The notes below the pieces were generated by a model that was not told the DNA's origin, searched no databases, and saw nothing but the letters and a program-made list of their open reading frames with translations. Positions 13,626 through 62,545 of a DNA stretch of 64,000 nucleotides are shown piece after piece. The translations under genes and the position numbers were made by a program. How positions within the stretch are numbered: the first letter of the stretch is position 1; each line of letters opens with the position of its first letter. The stretch is from Polydactylus sextarius (Eukaryota; Chordata; Actinopteri; Polynemidae): positions 15,819,313-15,883,312 of the forward strand of contig CM028909.1 in NCBI GenBank assembly GCA_016801845.1. Direction: 5' to 3'.

Positions 13626-14468
13626 ATGAATTTATTCGTGTGGTGTATATTGGTGCTATTCCTCTGTTCAAGCAGTAAAGAGATGGTTGTGGATAAAACC
13701 AAATCAGTCAGACCAGCAAGGTATGTTTTCAGCATCACTCTGTGTAATTGAATGACATAAATGTTCTGACGTTCATCAGCACTTTTAAATTTTATTTGAT
13801 TAAGTTGAAATATATATAACATAAAATCAATATATGAAGTGGGAACTAACATTTGTCTGTAAATATAGTTATATAGTATTAACTATATAATAAAAATAAT
13901 AAATGTGTTTGCTTATGCTTTGCTTTTCTTAGATGGCATTCATATCAGATGGACAAAGGACAGAACATCATCCGAAACCTGAAGAGGCATTCAGATGGGA
14001 CATTCACCAGTGACTTCACCCATTATCTTGATAAGTTTAAAGCAAAGGATTTTGTGGAGTGGCTGGCCAGCAAAAAAGGAGAGGGGTGAGCTGAAAAGTA
14101 ATATTCATAACAAAGCTGAGTCTCTGGTGATGGTGTGAAGAGGAAAGTTCTGAACTTACAGAATGTGTTTTACTGAGGGTTTTATTAAAAAAAATAAATA
14201 AATAAGGAGCAATAGGACAAGTTCTGTAAAACAGTTTCTAACTGCTACACATATTGATATTTTCATATCAATGTGAGTATTTGCACTTTTACAAACAAAG
14301 TTTATCTGTGCTGGAATTGATTTAAACTTTAAAAGCAAAGTGAACATGACTCTCAGATTGTGTCAGTATTTAAGAGTCTTTCTTTTTGTTTGGCTTCATT
14401 CTCTCTTTTTTTACTCATATATGTTCTACAGATGTCACAAAGACCTGCTCCACATCCCAGACATATAA
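13626..14468 (+). CDS. gcrp: Glucagon-related peptide precursor (GCRP/GCGL, exendin-like type)
   Basis: Secreted peptide-hormone precursor of the glucagon superfamily, 94 residues, CDS join 13626-13720, 13933-14085, 14432-14468. Residues 1-17 (MNLFVWCILVLFLCSSS) form a signal peptide. KR at 49-50 releases a peptide beginning HSDGTFTSDFTHYLDK (H51), continuing KAKDFVEWLAS to KK at 79-80, then GEG and a short tail ending LLHIPDI. Acceptors ttcttag and ctacag, donors AG|GTATGT and GG|GTGAGC, AATAAA at 14711 and 14841. There is only one hormone domain and no GLP-1/GLP-2, so it is not proglucagon; the N-terminal His and the AKDFV.WL core argue against GIP. The ligand would act on a class B GPCR. 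The symbol is provisional. Confidence 0.82.
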
Positions 14469-14850
14469 GACACTACAGATGTTCCGACAATGAGCAACAA
14501 GTGAAGAAAATCACTTCCCTCTTGTTTTGAAAACTCAGAATTATTTTCTTCAAAGCTTAAGTTGATCAACAGAATTATTTTTCTTGTGTTTTTCTTCCCT
14601 TCAGATGGTCGCGTTCAGCCATAACTTACAGCAACAACAAGCTTGAGCACTACAACTGTTATTATTTGTGTGTGCGTGTGTGCGTCTTTAAATTTTCATT
14701 ATGCAGTATAAATAAACTGTGATGCAAGATGAAAACAAACTTGAAATATCAATAGAGTCTTTTCTGGATGTATTGTGAATTCACCTGTATGCCTTTGATG
14801 TTGTGATGCACACAAATGTATTTTCAAATTAAGATTTTAGAATAAAATCT
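14469..14850 (+). other. 3' UTR of the glucagon-related gene
   Basis: Two AATAAA signals at 14711-14716 and 14841-14846. A second good acceptor, ttcccttcag at 14595-14604, would extend the reading frame with GWSRSAITYSNN and more if used instead of the one at 14431. Confidence 0.6.
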
Positions 14851-16173
14851 TATAAAGTTGCTGTGTTTTGTATTCAAATTAGAGACTGATGGTAGAAATA
14901 GTAGGTGAGGCAGTGATCTGTATTACTCACATACACACACACATATTTTAAACATACACAGAATTGACCAGAAGTGGGTGCTGTTGTTCAGCAAATCTGA
15001 AAATGGAGAACCCAAACAGCTCAGACTGGTATAGATTTTTATTTATTTTTTTATTTTTTTGGGTGTGTGGGTGTAAAGGCATCTGTTTTGTTTCCTTTTG
15101 CAGAGCACACTGCATATAGCACACTCCTCACACAAATTTACATTGTTACACAATAAGGTTATGCAATGAGGCAATACTGTAAGTAATGGAGATATCGTTC
15201 AGTGTTTAAAAAAAAGGAGAGGCTGGTGGATTTTAGGTAGGTGGAGAGAAACTGTAGGTTATAACTGGTGGTGGTGCTGGGAATGGCCTGACTTGGGAGG
15301 GTGGAGGTGGGGTTTAGTTATGTCTCTACCTCATCTCTCATTGAGAAATGTGCTATACCAAGGGTGCAGCTGTGGTGGTGGTGGCAAGGGGGAGGAGGGT
15401 GGGAGCTCTTGGCTTCTGGCCATTGCCATGATGGAGAGCTCACTCTTCAGGCTTCATCCTTCTTCCTCAGTTTGACTCTCTGGGGAGAAAAAAGGGAGAC
15501 TAGTGGAGGAGGGGAGGAAAGGAGAAAGGGAGGGAACACCACATGAGCACAAACACAACCCTCTGATCTCAGTCAAGGGTTGAAATGGGATCAGATAGTA
15601 GGAAAACCCCCTTTTACTGCTGGCTGTTTGCGTTTACTGACATTTACCAGTAGGGCTGGAGGAAAATAGGACAGTGGGAAGAAATAAAAGTGGGACAAAA
15701 ACATAATCAGCTTTATATTGCAATGGATGAAGGATGAGCTGTTATATATAGATATATAGCTCTAATTAGTGATTTAAGGTCTGTTATGATATGCAGTGTC
15801 ACCGTGATGGGCATTAAAGCCAAAGCTTATCCCTAAAAAAAATAAAAACTAATCATGGCAAAGGAAATACTGAGACACGTTTAATCGTTATATTTAGCCA
15901 GGTTCAGGTCTGCCCACAGAGAAACCACATGCTATGTGGCAACAGAGGAAGGGAGGTAGGGTGAGGGGAACGAGCGGAGGAAGGGAGGGGGAGGATGAGA
16001 GGGGAGTGTAGGTGTGGCTGTCTACGAATTAGGTCGAGCTACTCCGCACACTAAACACATTTTTAAGGCAGAAGTTTAGTTCCACACGAGCCGACGTTGC
16101 CTTGATCCGATGCTCCCACCCCACCGAGCAGCCTCACAGCCGAGCAGAGGCTGTTCGACGTCCCGGTTCCTTC

Positions 16174-16194
16174 TTCAGGACCAAGGACAGCTCC
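16174..16194 (+). promoter_or_regulatory. RE1/NRSE (REST) site, 18 of 21 consensus
   Basis: Left half TTCAGGACC, two-base spacer, right half GGACAGCTCC, in canonical spacing and orientation. By eye it differs from the consensus (TTCAGCACC, GGACAGCGCC) at positions 6, 11 and 19 only. It lies in a CpG-rich block, suggesting a neuron-restricted promoter or a distal control element for scn8a. Confidence 0.6.
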
Positions 16195-16391
16195 TTGGCG
16201 CTGCGCTACACCAGCCGTCGCCGCCGGTATTTTTTCTTCTTTTTTAACCGCTATCAGATCCGATAACGACACAAATTATACTAATATCTTTTATTTTGGT
16301 GTGATTTCTGTGAGCGGGGGAGCCGGTCCCGTAGGCAGCCGTGAACATGGGCAAAAGCTTACAGAGGCACTGGGCCAAACTGGGAGTGTGT

Positions 16392-16403
16392 TGCTGACTC
16401 AGC
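16392..16403 (+). promoter_or_regulatory. Maf recognition element with embedded AP-1 core
   Basis: TGCTGACTCAGC matches 12 of 13 bases of the T-MARE palindrome (next base C instead of A). Sites of this type bind large and small Maf, Nrf2 or Bach dimers. It is 200 bp from the RE1. Confidence 0.5.
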
Positions 16404-17479
16404 CTCGACTGCTGCATTAATTTATCTGCACTGCAGTGCTCCACCACCTCCCTTACCCTTCTCTTTTCCTTACCTCCCCCCTCCCTCCTGACTCCTTTTC
16501 CCTCCCTCTTCACCTCACTACACTCTCACTGAGTGAAGAGAGAGGGAGAGAGAGGCAGGAGGGTGGGGGTGGATAGTCATTAAGGAGCAGGTCCCATTGC
16601 CTGCTTGTGTAGATTATAGATAACACGGACATGCATGTTTGGGGGAAAAAAAATCATCAAAAATGAGATGGAGGAGTTTGGGATGCTGAGACTTTAAAAG
16701 GGTCAATATGACTTGAGGGAAAGAAAAGATGGAAAGGCGGGAGGAGGGGCTACTGTCCCAGGGGGTTAGATTTTAGGATGATACAACAAGAAGAATGAGA
16801 AGAGAGAAAGGGGATGGAGAATTTACCATCTACTCTGTCAGAGCTGCCTGAGGACAATTACATGCATCATTCACATACACATCAGTCCACCTACTCTCCA
16901 AAAAGGGGTTTCTCTTCCAGCCACCTCCCCTCCCCTCTAGGGAAAACCTGATAGAAAAGCTCAGCAGAGCACTAACAGATCAATATGTCTATCATTGCTA
17001 ACTCAACCCTATTCACATGAGGTTGTGAGGTTATAGAGGTCATGACTGTAATATCATACCTCTGAGCTGTTTATTTTATAGCGAACCACAAACAAGAGCA
17101 TTACAGTATAGATGGACTGCATAATAATGGGGCTATAGTCCATCTCTTGCCTATGGGGGGGTGTTAACACAGGGCTCTTAACAAATCCAATAAATCCATT
17201 ACATTTGAAAGGCTGCCTTGACGACCCTGTTACCACAGTGCTACTCAGCTCTATTTCACAGGATGTTTTGTGATCCATTTGCATCCACATGCAGCACCAC
17301 AAAAGCAAAAGTAATCAAAGTAATTCACACAAAATGGTGAAGACTTCTTAAAGTGGACAGTAGTGAAAGTGGGACCGGCCTGAAGGCAACTGGAGGGCAG
17401 GATGTATAGACTCTGCACTTAATGACTGGAAGGCAAAGAAACAGTCACAAGTCAACATTTCAACAAGAAAGGAACACGC

Positions 17480-18412
17480 GTTGTAACTGGAAGGCTGCTT
17501 TATTGGTAATAAAAAGGTTCGTGCTCAAATGAAGACAATCTTTCATATATTCTTACCAAGAGTCCAAGTGGTTGTGCAACAGACCATCATATTGTACTGT
17601 ATATCCTCTATCACGGTGTCAAATGATAACAACAGTTTGAAAAGCACTTTTTTTTTTTTTTAATTTTTCAGCAAAAAAGAAAAAACGCCCATCATAAACC
17701 ATGCTAAAAAAAGAAAAGAAAAAAGAATGAGTTCTCTAATCAAATATTGATACAAAAATAAATTTCAGATGGAAACAGAAAAAAAAGAAGAAATAAAACA
17801 CAAATATCGAAGGCAAGCTGCTTTTTCACAAGCCAAGTCGGTGAACACACATAGCACTAAGAACAGGACATTTTTGAATTAGCTGTTTTTTTCTGTTAAC
17901 ATCACACACTGTTGAATATTAAGATGACGTGGGGCGTCTGGATGATCCTGCGGCAGTATTTCTGACTCGACATCCCTGATTAATGTTGTGCTCACCCTCA
18001 AATATCCCCACCTTCCAAAGTTAGGAAACACGTTTTTTTTTTTCCATTTCTTTTGCTGTTGTTGTTTTTCTTCTGTTTTTTCTCTTTCTTTTTTTTCCAG
18101 TGTGGCATCGACATCCAAATTTGCGGAAAAAGCAGAAAAAAGGCACATGCCATTGAGTGGAACACTAGAAACAAACCATTCATCAAAAGAAATGTGAGGA
18201 TGAGAAGCAAGTACATGACAGTATGCATGTTGAGTTGAAATGGCACGTGTGTGTATGTGTATCTATGTGTTTGTTTATGTGTGTTTGTATGAGAAGGGGA
18301 ATAAAGCCCTGGGGTTGGTATCATCTCAGGGTGGATGAGGCAGTGAGTCACACCAGCTGACGTCCTCTGCAAAGAGATCACTGGTAAAGTTGGTGGGCAG
18401 AAAGAGCAGAGT

Positions 18413-18455
<43 letters not shown>

Positions 18456-21400
18456 GTGACTGTAGGTGTGTCCTGTATACTCAGTGAATGTGACAGATAT
18501 GACAGTTAGTGAGAAATGTGCTGGTAACATTATCCTTTCGTCATGATCAAGCTACAATCCATGGCAAGCAGCTCCAGTAATGTCGCACATGAGCTATTCC
18601 CCAACAAAGAAGGGTGCTGGAAACAACCAGTTTTAGACATCCACTGAACGTGTTGCACATAAATCAAATGTGACAAACAGTGTTCTTCTGTTTTATGTAT
18701 ATACATATAGACATATATGTATACATGTATATATCTTTTGTATTATATAATATCTATATTTCATTCAATTTCCGTCAACAAAGTGAAAAGTGTCTCAAAA
18801 AATCCAAAAGGTAACAAATGTGACAAAGGGCATAGCTGGAAGCCATTCTATATTATTGTTATTATTCATTTTTTGATTATTAGTAGTAACATTTTTAAAA
18901 TTCCGTATTTACAAAAAAACACAACAAAGCATGCCGATAAAATAAAATATGATACAATATTTATAGTTTCTCTCAAAAAGTTCGTTCTTTTTCAGCGATT
19001 GTGCCATTTACATCATAGCCTGCACTGTACATATATGTTTTTGTGTTTTTTTTTTTTTTTTTTTTTTTTTTTTGTTTTTTAAATATTTTTTATTTATTTA
19101 TTTATTCATTTTTTTCAAGTGTGAATGTATCATTCTAAAACATTACATCCAAGATGAACATGGGTAAATTGGATGACGTTAACTCCTGTGGTTCTCATTG
19201 GGAATGTATTTGGTTTCAGTGTGCAGCAGCCAAACTGATTCGGAGACCTCATATTGTAAACAGACCTCAGTTATTGTTACAGACAGGGGGTTCTGGTACA
19301 GGCAGTGTTAAACACACCAAATGGCATTAGTGGTGTGATGATGGATGACAGATTTATGTCCAGTCATCCACTTATAAATAGGACCATCACTCCTGTGTAG
19401 AAAAGAAATGGCAGGAACACGCAAGGAGGCAACCACTTGGCGAAGCCTCAGTTTTTTTTTTTTTTTGTTTTTTTTTTTGTTTGTTTTGTTTTGTTGTTTT
19501 TTTACTTTTTAAATGAAAAACACCCACAGAGCTTATTATACAACATAGCTGCATCAATGTGAGGCCTGCTGATGTTTTAATCTCGGCAAGTGTTAGGTTT
19601 CTACCTCCATCTCTGGTTAATTACTTTTTGAAGCGGGTGATAGCGTTTGAAAGCCTGCAAGTATGTGAAAAGATGGTGCAAGCCTGGGTCCAACAACTAC
19701 ACAGTGTTTAAGAGGTCCCACAAAAGCACAATGATACACTGACAAACATGGGACTTTCAGCACTCTGACTCAGACCAAAGCACTACTCTCATCGTCTGCT
19801 CTTCTTCTGTCTCTCTCTTGTTCTCATGGCAGTCAGTCTAAAACCCTGAAGGGAGGGGTTCTACCTTTTCATTGGTCCATGTTTATGCTGTGTTAATTAT
19901 CATCAGTCCACCTCCCTGTAACATCAGACAAAATCCATTTGATTCTTCAGACAAAAACCACAAGCCCTTCTTGGCCATCCACCTTCCATACATGCTAGGC
20001 ACGACAAGGCATGTCCTTGTGATAATCCTCTGCTATCTCTGCTGTTTCAGATGGTCAGTGTCACTCTCACTGATCAAAGCCTCTTCTGATAATGATTGCA
20101 TCACAAGGACATCAGAGAAGGAGTTCAAGGCTTTTTTTTCCCTAAAGCTGGCAACTCAAGTTGTCCGAAAAACACTACCTAAGACATCACTCCCCGTTTA
20201 ACTCGAATGTGAATCTGACAGAGTACAAAAGAAGAATTGCAGTGAAATGGTTCAACAAAAGTACTGTAACATATGTTGTTTTCTGGTCTTTCACCCGCCC
20301 CAAAATAAAATGAATATCAAAACAAAAAAAAAACTTTTTTTTTTGAAACGTATATTTCTGTTCCTTCCCCCTGAACCACAACAGTAGACGGAAAACCTAT
20401 TGACACTTGAGCACACCCAACCTTCAATGGTGCTAGATATAGATTCCTTGGCATGAAACATCATCTCCTCTCATTGCCATAACAGGGACCACAGGAAAGT
20501 AAGGACAGTGACTGTAGGATGGATGTAAGTAAACAAAGAGATGTAAGCCCCAGATTTGGTTCAGGACTACTTACATGTCCCTTCAAATCTGTGCATCATT
20601 AACATCTGCTTCCTAATACTCATACACTCCACACTCTTTCTAATCTATTCACATTCCGAGCAGCAAAAAAACCTTTTCTAGTTTGTGTCATTGGCCAATC
20701 TGACTCAATTTTTGCTTCTGAGTGCTTACATCCTTCATTCACCTGGAATTTTGATGACTGAAGGGCTGAATTGAAAGATCAAGGTCCATTGAGAAACAAA
20801 ACTAGGGAAGGGCAGGATCATACGAATCTCCAATATTCTATATAACATTAACCATCATCCTCATTTTCCATTTGTAGTTCTCGTAATTTTCCCCAGTGGA
20901 CAGCCTCAAACTTATAGTCAAGCCACTGCAGTGGTCTGAGAATTAGTGTCTTGTGCACTATGATTACTCATGCATGATTCCTGATCAAAACATGCCTTCA
21001 TGCAAGTCATTTCTATGCATTGAACGAGCACAATAATTATTATTTATCTGGAACTCGGTCTGAGCAAGTCTCCTTCAGCCCAAGTCAAAACAATGACTAA
21101 ATACCCCTACCCGGTCAGTGTGAAAGCCCATGTAGAAAATGTCTTTTTCAGTGTCAGTATAACAAAGAGGAGATGAAAAGACAGTGACATGGGCTAAATG
21201 TTATCTTTTTTTTTTTTTTTTTTTTTTTTTTTGCTCAAATAATGTAAAGATGCAAGTATACTCAGCACAAACAAACAAACAAAAAAAATCTTTGTCTGCG
21301 GTTCTGGGTTTGCCCCTCCCTCACAAGTGTTTCCTTCCCAACTAAACTTGCTTGGTTGATTAATGTTTTCTTCTTGATAAGGATGGTAAACTCAGCGTTA

Positions 21401-21886
21401 CAGACCCTCCTTTAGACTGCTAACACAGTTCTAGTGGGATCTCTGTGATCCAGTCCCGAAGCATCGGAGCTTTGCTGTGGGGAACCCACACTTGGTGGTG
21501 GCAGGGATTTTGCAATTCTCCAATCATCTAGCAGAGATTTCTGTGCCTTGGCAGTTGGTCCCCAAAGAAAAGTGTGTCATTGGCCAGCACACTGTGAGTC
21601 ACTGTTTTTCATTTTGCATTTGTTCCTCATTTCTCTGAACTTGGTCCCTATGCAGCAAAAGTTCCACGGTAAACTGATTGTGTTTGGTTCAGCTGTCTTT
21701 GACGACATAAGAAACCACATTGCCTCAGTAGTGTTTGAGTCTGTAAACATTTTTTTGTATGCTTTTGTTGTTTTTTGTTTTGTTTTTTTAACTTACTTGC
21801 AAATGATCACGTTTTCTACATTTGTTGGGTTTGGGCTCAGAGTCTCATCTCGCTGTGTTTTATTGGATTTTAAAAGTCACTGAACC
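17480..21886 (-). other. scn8a 3' UTR (extent inferred)
   Basis: About 4.4 kb without coding signal after the stop. AATAAA on the minus strand at 17499-17504 (followed by GCAGCC) is my best guess for the last polyadenylation signal; Nav transcripts often have multi-kb 3' UTRs. Several long A-runs on the transcribed strand lie at 19049-19074, 19451-19464 and 21209-21232. A (GT)n microsatellite is at 18416-18453. Upstream AATAAA copies could give shorter forms. Confidence 0.5.
18416..18453 (+). repeat. (GT)n microsatellite in scn8a 3' UTR
   Basis: About 19 GT units, transcribed as (AC)n if the 3' UTR extends this far. Confidence 0.97.
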
Positions 21887-58718
<36,832 letters not shown>

Positions 58719-60095
58719 GTTTTCATCCTGCAGCTACTTGGTCTTTAGGTTTGTACCATCCACAGTAGCAGCTCTGCAAGAGATGAAGACACAAAAGAGA
58801 AAATATAAATCTTTCAGAAAAAAATGCAATTTAATAATGTATGTCCTCCTGAAGAGGAAAACGTTTGGAGCATGTGACATCACAAGCATAAATATTTACA
58901 TGTTTAGTTATGAAATCCTGTTAATGAAAATACAAGTTTATCATAGACAAATCCAACATATTCACTTTAGAAAATGTGAAGGTGCACATTAGATTGCACA
59001 AAGAAATAATCACTATAGATAACATAACGCACAATGTAATGGCCGCTTGTGTGTTGCATCACTATTACCAAAAATTAACCTCTTGTTGTTAAAGCTAAAA
59101 TCCAGATTTCACAGTCCAGTTAAGTTTAAAATTAAAGAGAGTTGATGGCATCGCTGTATTTTGATGGCACAGTGTTTTAGCTACTATATTTAATAATGTT
59201 TATACATTTTATGTAATATGTTCATGTTTTTTTGTTACTGTAGTTTCTTTTTTGTTGAATATTTTGTTTTATTCTTTGGTTCTTAAGATCGAGCAGAGAC
59301 TGCAAAACACAAAGTAATACCACATGCATATGTAAGAAGCATTTTCTATCACTTGTGGTTAGTCTTAATTATGTTCAGGCACTAACAGTTTAATGTGTCA
59401 CAAACTATGGTCTCAAAATGTTTTCATCCAGAGCTGGAAACAAGTTCTGGGTCAACAACAGACCAATTTAAGCATTTTTACTCCTCTTGGTTTTTCTGAA
59501 TAGCTGACAGAAGACAGTGTACCTAATGTCCGTATGACTGAGTGGAGCCTTTTAATTTTTCCCCAACACACTTAGATGCACAAAGGACACAACGGGTGCA
59601 GGACAAATGCTCGAGCTGCAGGACATTTCAGGGTCAATGTACTGAAGCAAAGCAGCACTGAAGGAAAGTGGTGAAGAAACTGACTAATGTTGAATTTGTT
59701 GCATATTTAACTAGAATCATCTCTGAATTCCTTTGCGTTATATTCCACTTTTTGTCAACACGTGCAAACCTTTTTTCCCCCCTCAGCTTATACAAATTTA
59801 ACAGCACAATCAGTCATATCTGAATCACAAGGCCTGTCACTTCCCTACGCACCCTCTTGCATAACACAATCTAATTAAAAATGCTCAACGTGTAAAAAAA
59901 AAAAAAAAAAAGGAGCTAATCTCACAGAGGAAAGACACCACTGTGTCCTGGTATGAAGAGGAGGAGGAGGGGGAGGAGGAGGAGGAAGGGGGAAAAGAGA
60001 AAAAACCATAGAAAACATGCATCCTGTGAGCCAGGACGTCTGTTTTAAAATGGACCCTGGAAGCTCACAGTCACTGAGCCTTCTGCTGCTCTGCT

Positions 60096-60116
60096 GGCGC
60101 TGTCCGCCTCAGCACC
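60096..60116. promoter_or_regulatory. Rearranged RE1/NRSE-like REST motif upstream of scn8a
   Basis: GGCGCTGTCC (a perfect 10-base complement of the RE1 right half) is followed after 3 nt by TCAGCACC (8 of 9 bases of the left half, in inverted orientation). Total span is 21 bp, as in a normal RE1, but the two halves face in the non-canonical direction. It sits 1.4 kb upstream of the coding start and abuts an (AC)n microsatellite. Confidence 0.4.
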
Positions 60117-60140
60117 ACACACACACACACACACACACAG
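60116..60140 (+). repeat. (AC)n microsatellite
   Basis: Directly abuts the rearranged REST-like motif. Confidence 0.96.
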
Positions 60141-61642
60141 GCCTGCATATGCACGAATGCATACATGCAGGGTTCATAGAGATGAAAAATCATAACCGAT
60201 CTGTCTGGTGGTAGAGAGGGAAAAATTATCGCTTTGCTCCGCACCAGGCCTTCTGGTTGAGCTCCTCATCTCGACGCCTCCAGGCCTGAAGCAGTTTATC
60301 CTTCAATTCTCTTCAATGTTATTTAAGTCACGGTGTCAACAATCAGTCCTGCTGCGTCTCGGTCTCGTTGGTTACACCCAAGCTTGGCAGTCAAATCGTG
60401 TTTTGTTTTGTTGTTTTTTTTTCAGAAGAGGAAACAAGCACCTTCTGTTACCTTCTCGGTCATTTTCTCGTTTGATCAGAGACGCAGTAAGATTGTTTAC
60501 TAAAGCTGATAAATAAGAAGCACGGCCCATATAAATCACTATGTGCGGCTTTTTTAAAATTAAATAAACAATATATATTTGGTTGAATAGAAAAGTCCTA
60601 CTGAGCCACAGAGACAAGCTGGGGGCTATACTGCGCAGAGAAGTGGCCCGCTACAACCAAATTGGCCAAAGCGATATTGCTGCAGTGGGTGGTTTGTATG
60701 TTGAAAATGTCACGCTGTGGTAAACGCGACGGTGGATTTGTCAAAGTCACAAAGTGTAATATCGATGTGTTAGAAGAAATCAGAGCAAATGAGCTCGATG
60801 TTATTCGGAAAAAGGGTAAATATATTAAAAATAAAAACGCGATTGATATTCATATGGAGGAGAGGGATGGGGAAGGGGGGGCGGTGTGTTCCGTGCGTCT
60901 TTGCGCGTTGCCTTGAAGGATCTGCACCACACCCGTGAAGCCATGTCGACTGCCAAATCAATACGGGCTCTATCTGTGCAAAAGATAGCCCAGGGTATGA
61001 TGGAAATAAATACAACACAGAGTCCGCAACATCACACGAAACAGAACAAATAAGAACATTAAAGAACAGATACGGTGATGCCACATTAAAAAAAACGAAC
61101 CAAAATCACCTGGAGGAATGTCAATGTGAATATCTTGATGATGGAGGAAGGATCAGGCTACTCACATAGCATCAGCTCCTTCTCGAAGCCTCGTGCATCA
61201 TCTTATAATCCAAAAGATGTTTTAAAAAAAAAAATGTTGTGGATTTTTTGTTTTTCGGTAATTTGCTTTTTTTAGTGTCGATCAGACGGCGCCCTACCTG
61301 AAGTCAAACCTACCAGGCATTTTTCTCCCGCAAAAAAAGGGAAAAATGGTTTCGTGAAAGCCTCTGATCCTCGACGAAATTATTAATGCGACCAATCCCT
61401 CGCCATCGATATCGAATGATTGATTTAATAAAACATATTCTCTCTCTGCTCTAGTGATGTCGATGGACGCTCGGTAAAACGCAGACAACCGTTTTCTATC
61501 CGCGATCCCCAAAAAAAGGAAAGAGAGGAGCAGTGTGCAGCTCTGCGACATTTACGCAAGAATACCGACAGAGAGAACATGAAACCTCACCTAACATCAC
61601 ATGCAGGCTTTTGTCAAACGTTTAAAAATGAAGGATACTCAC

Positions 61643-61850
61643 TTTGTTTGCGTTACAATGAATCCAGAAAGCCGTAGCAGGACTGCAGATGTGGAAAAGA
61701 TTGAGGAGAAACTGCGGTTGTCGCCATATTGTTGCTGCTATCTTCCCCCTCAGTGCGAGCAGTTTCCCTGCATAATTGATGACTCTCAGCAGAATGTGAG
61801 GGAGTGTCGGCAAGTGCGTTTCTTCAAATCGTAAAGGTCATTTAGGCCTG
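61643..61850 (-). other. Candidate non-coding first exon of scn8a
   Basis: The minus strand ends this segment CAAACAAA|GTGAGTAT, a strong donor, 2.9 kb upstream of the leader acceptor at 58774. A second donor TAT|GTGAGT lies at 61160-61165 and weaker ones near 61296 and 61588. Mammalian Scn8a uses several alternative untranslated first exons, so more than one may be real. The right edge (start site) is a guess. Confidence 0.35.
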
Positions 61851-61953
61851 CAGCCTCTAAACCCTCAGAGGGCTGCTCACAAAACTAGAGAGAGCTGGTC
61901 CTGGGCTCACACAGATGAGACTGGATCAGATCAGTGCACAGAACACGCACGCG

Positions 61954-61985
<32 letters not shown>

Positions 61986-62545
61986 TCTCTCACAAAACGC
62001 ATTGGCTCGGTGTGGTGAGTTTAGATTTTATTGGCTGTCAAGTTGTCGGTACAGTCAATCAGACATATCCTCTGCGTGTCTGACATACATAAATTTAGGG
62101 GAAAATGTTATATACATTTACTTCTGTGTTTAATATAATAAAAGCGGACAATATATTCATATGTGGCTCAATGTGCCTCAGTATATCTCTTCCATCTAAA
62201 ATATGGTCTATTTTCTTTAGATGAGCTGTATTTTCAATTTATAGGTTCAGTATCAGACCGATCTCCTCCATTCTGCTCTTTTAAAAGCACAAATTAAAAT
62301 GCAAATAGAAAAGCTCGTAACATGTCACCTTGTTTTTATTTTTGTTGTTATCTGAATGTATGAATGAAAACAACCCAACTGAATCAAAATAAACCGAAAG
62401 TCTTAAAATGGAAAAAAGGTAAATCATTTCTCTCTGTTTTCATTTCTTTACATGTAGTCTTGGCTAAATTTATAATGATATTGCTTAATTAAAAAAAAAA
62501 AAATCATGAAATTTAATTAAACCTAAATTAAATCGAGCTAAACCT

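Larger units (their letters stand above)
15950..16560. promoter_or_regulatory. Orphan CpG-rich promoter-like island
   Basis: This 600-bp block is clearly richer in G+C and CpG than its flanks, with purine-rich then pyrimidine-rich borders. A short + strand ORF (16347-16397, MGKSLQRHWAKLGVCC) starts in good context (gtgaacATGG). No downstream exon could be linked. It may be the start of a short or non-coding neuronal transcript between gcrp and scn8a. Confidence 0.4.
14851..17479. other. Intergenic region between gcrp and scn8a 3' UTR
   Basis: 2.6 kb. Apart from the CpG-rich island it shows GGTGG-rich and purine-rich stretches (15290-15540, 16520-16830) and no coding exon that I can support. 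Confidence 0.6.
58774..61642 (-). other. 5' intron of scn8a
   Basis: About 2.9 kb between candidate first exons and the leader exon. It contains the REST-like motif, an (AC)n run at 60116-60140 and a GA-rich run at 59957-59998. ORFs here show no family signature. Confidence 0.45.

Noticed and set aside
13626..14468. Proglucagon (gcg) or GIP
   Set aside because: No GLP-1/GLP-2 domains, and the peptide has N-terminal His with AKDFV.WL instead of the Tyr start and sequence of GIP.
16347..16397. Neuronal calcium sensor N-terminus (MGKS start)
   Set aside because: After MGKS the sequence does not follow that family and no EF-hand exon is nearby.
60662..60916. 84-residue plus-strand ORF
   Set aside because: No recognisable family or splice context; lies in the 5' intron of scn8a on the opposite strand.
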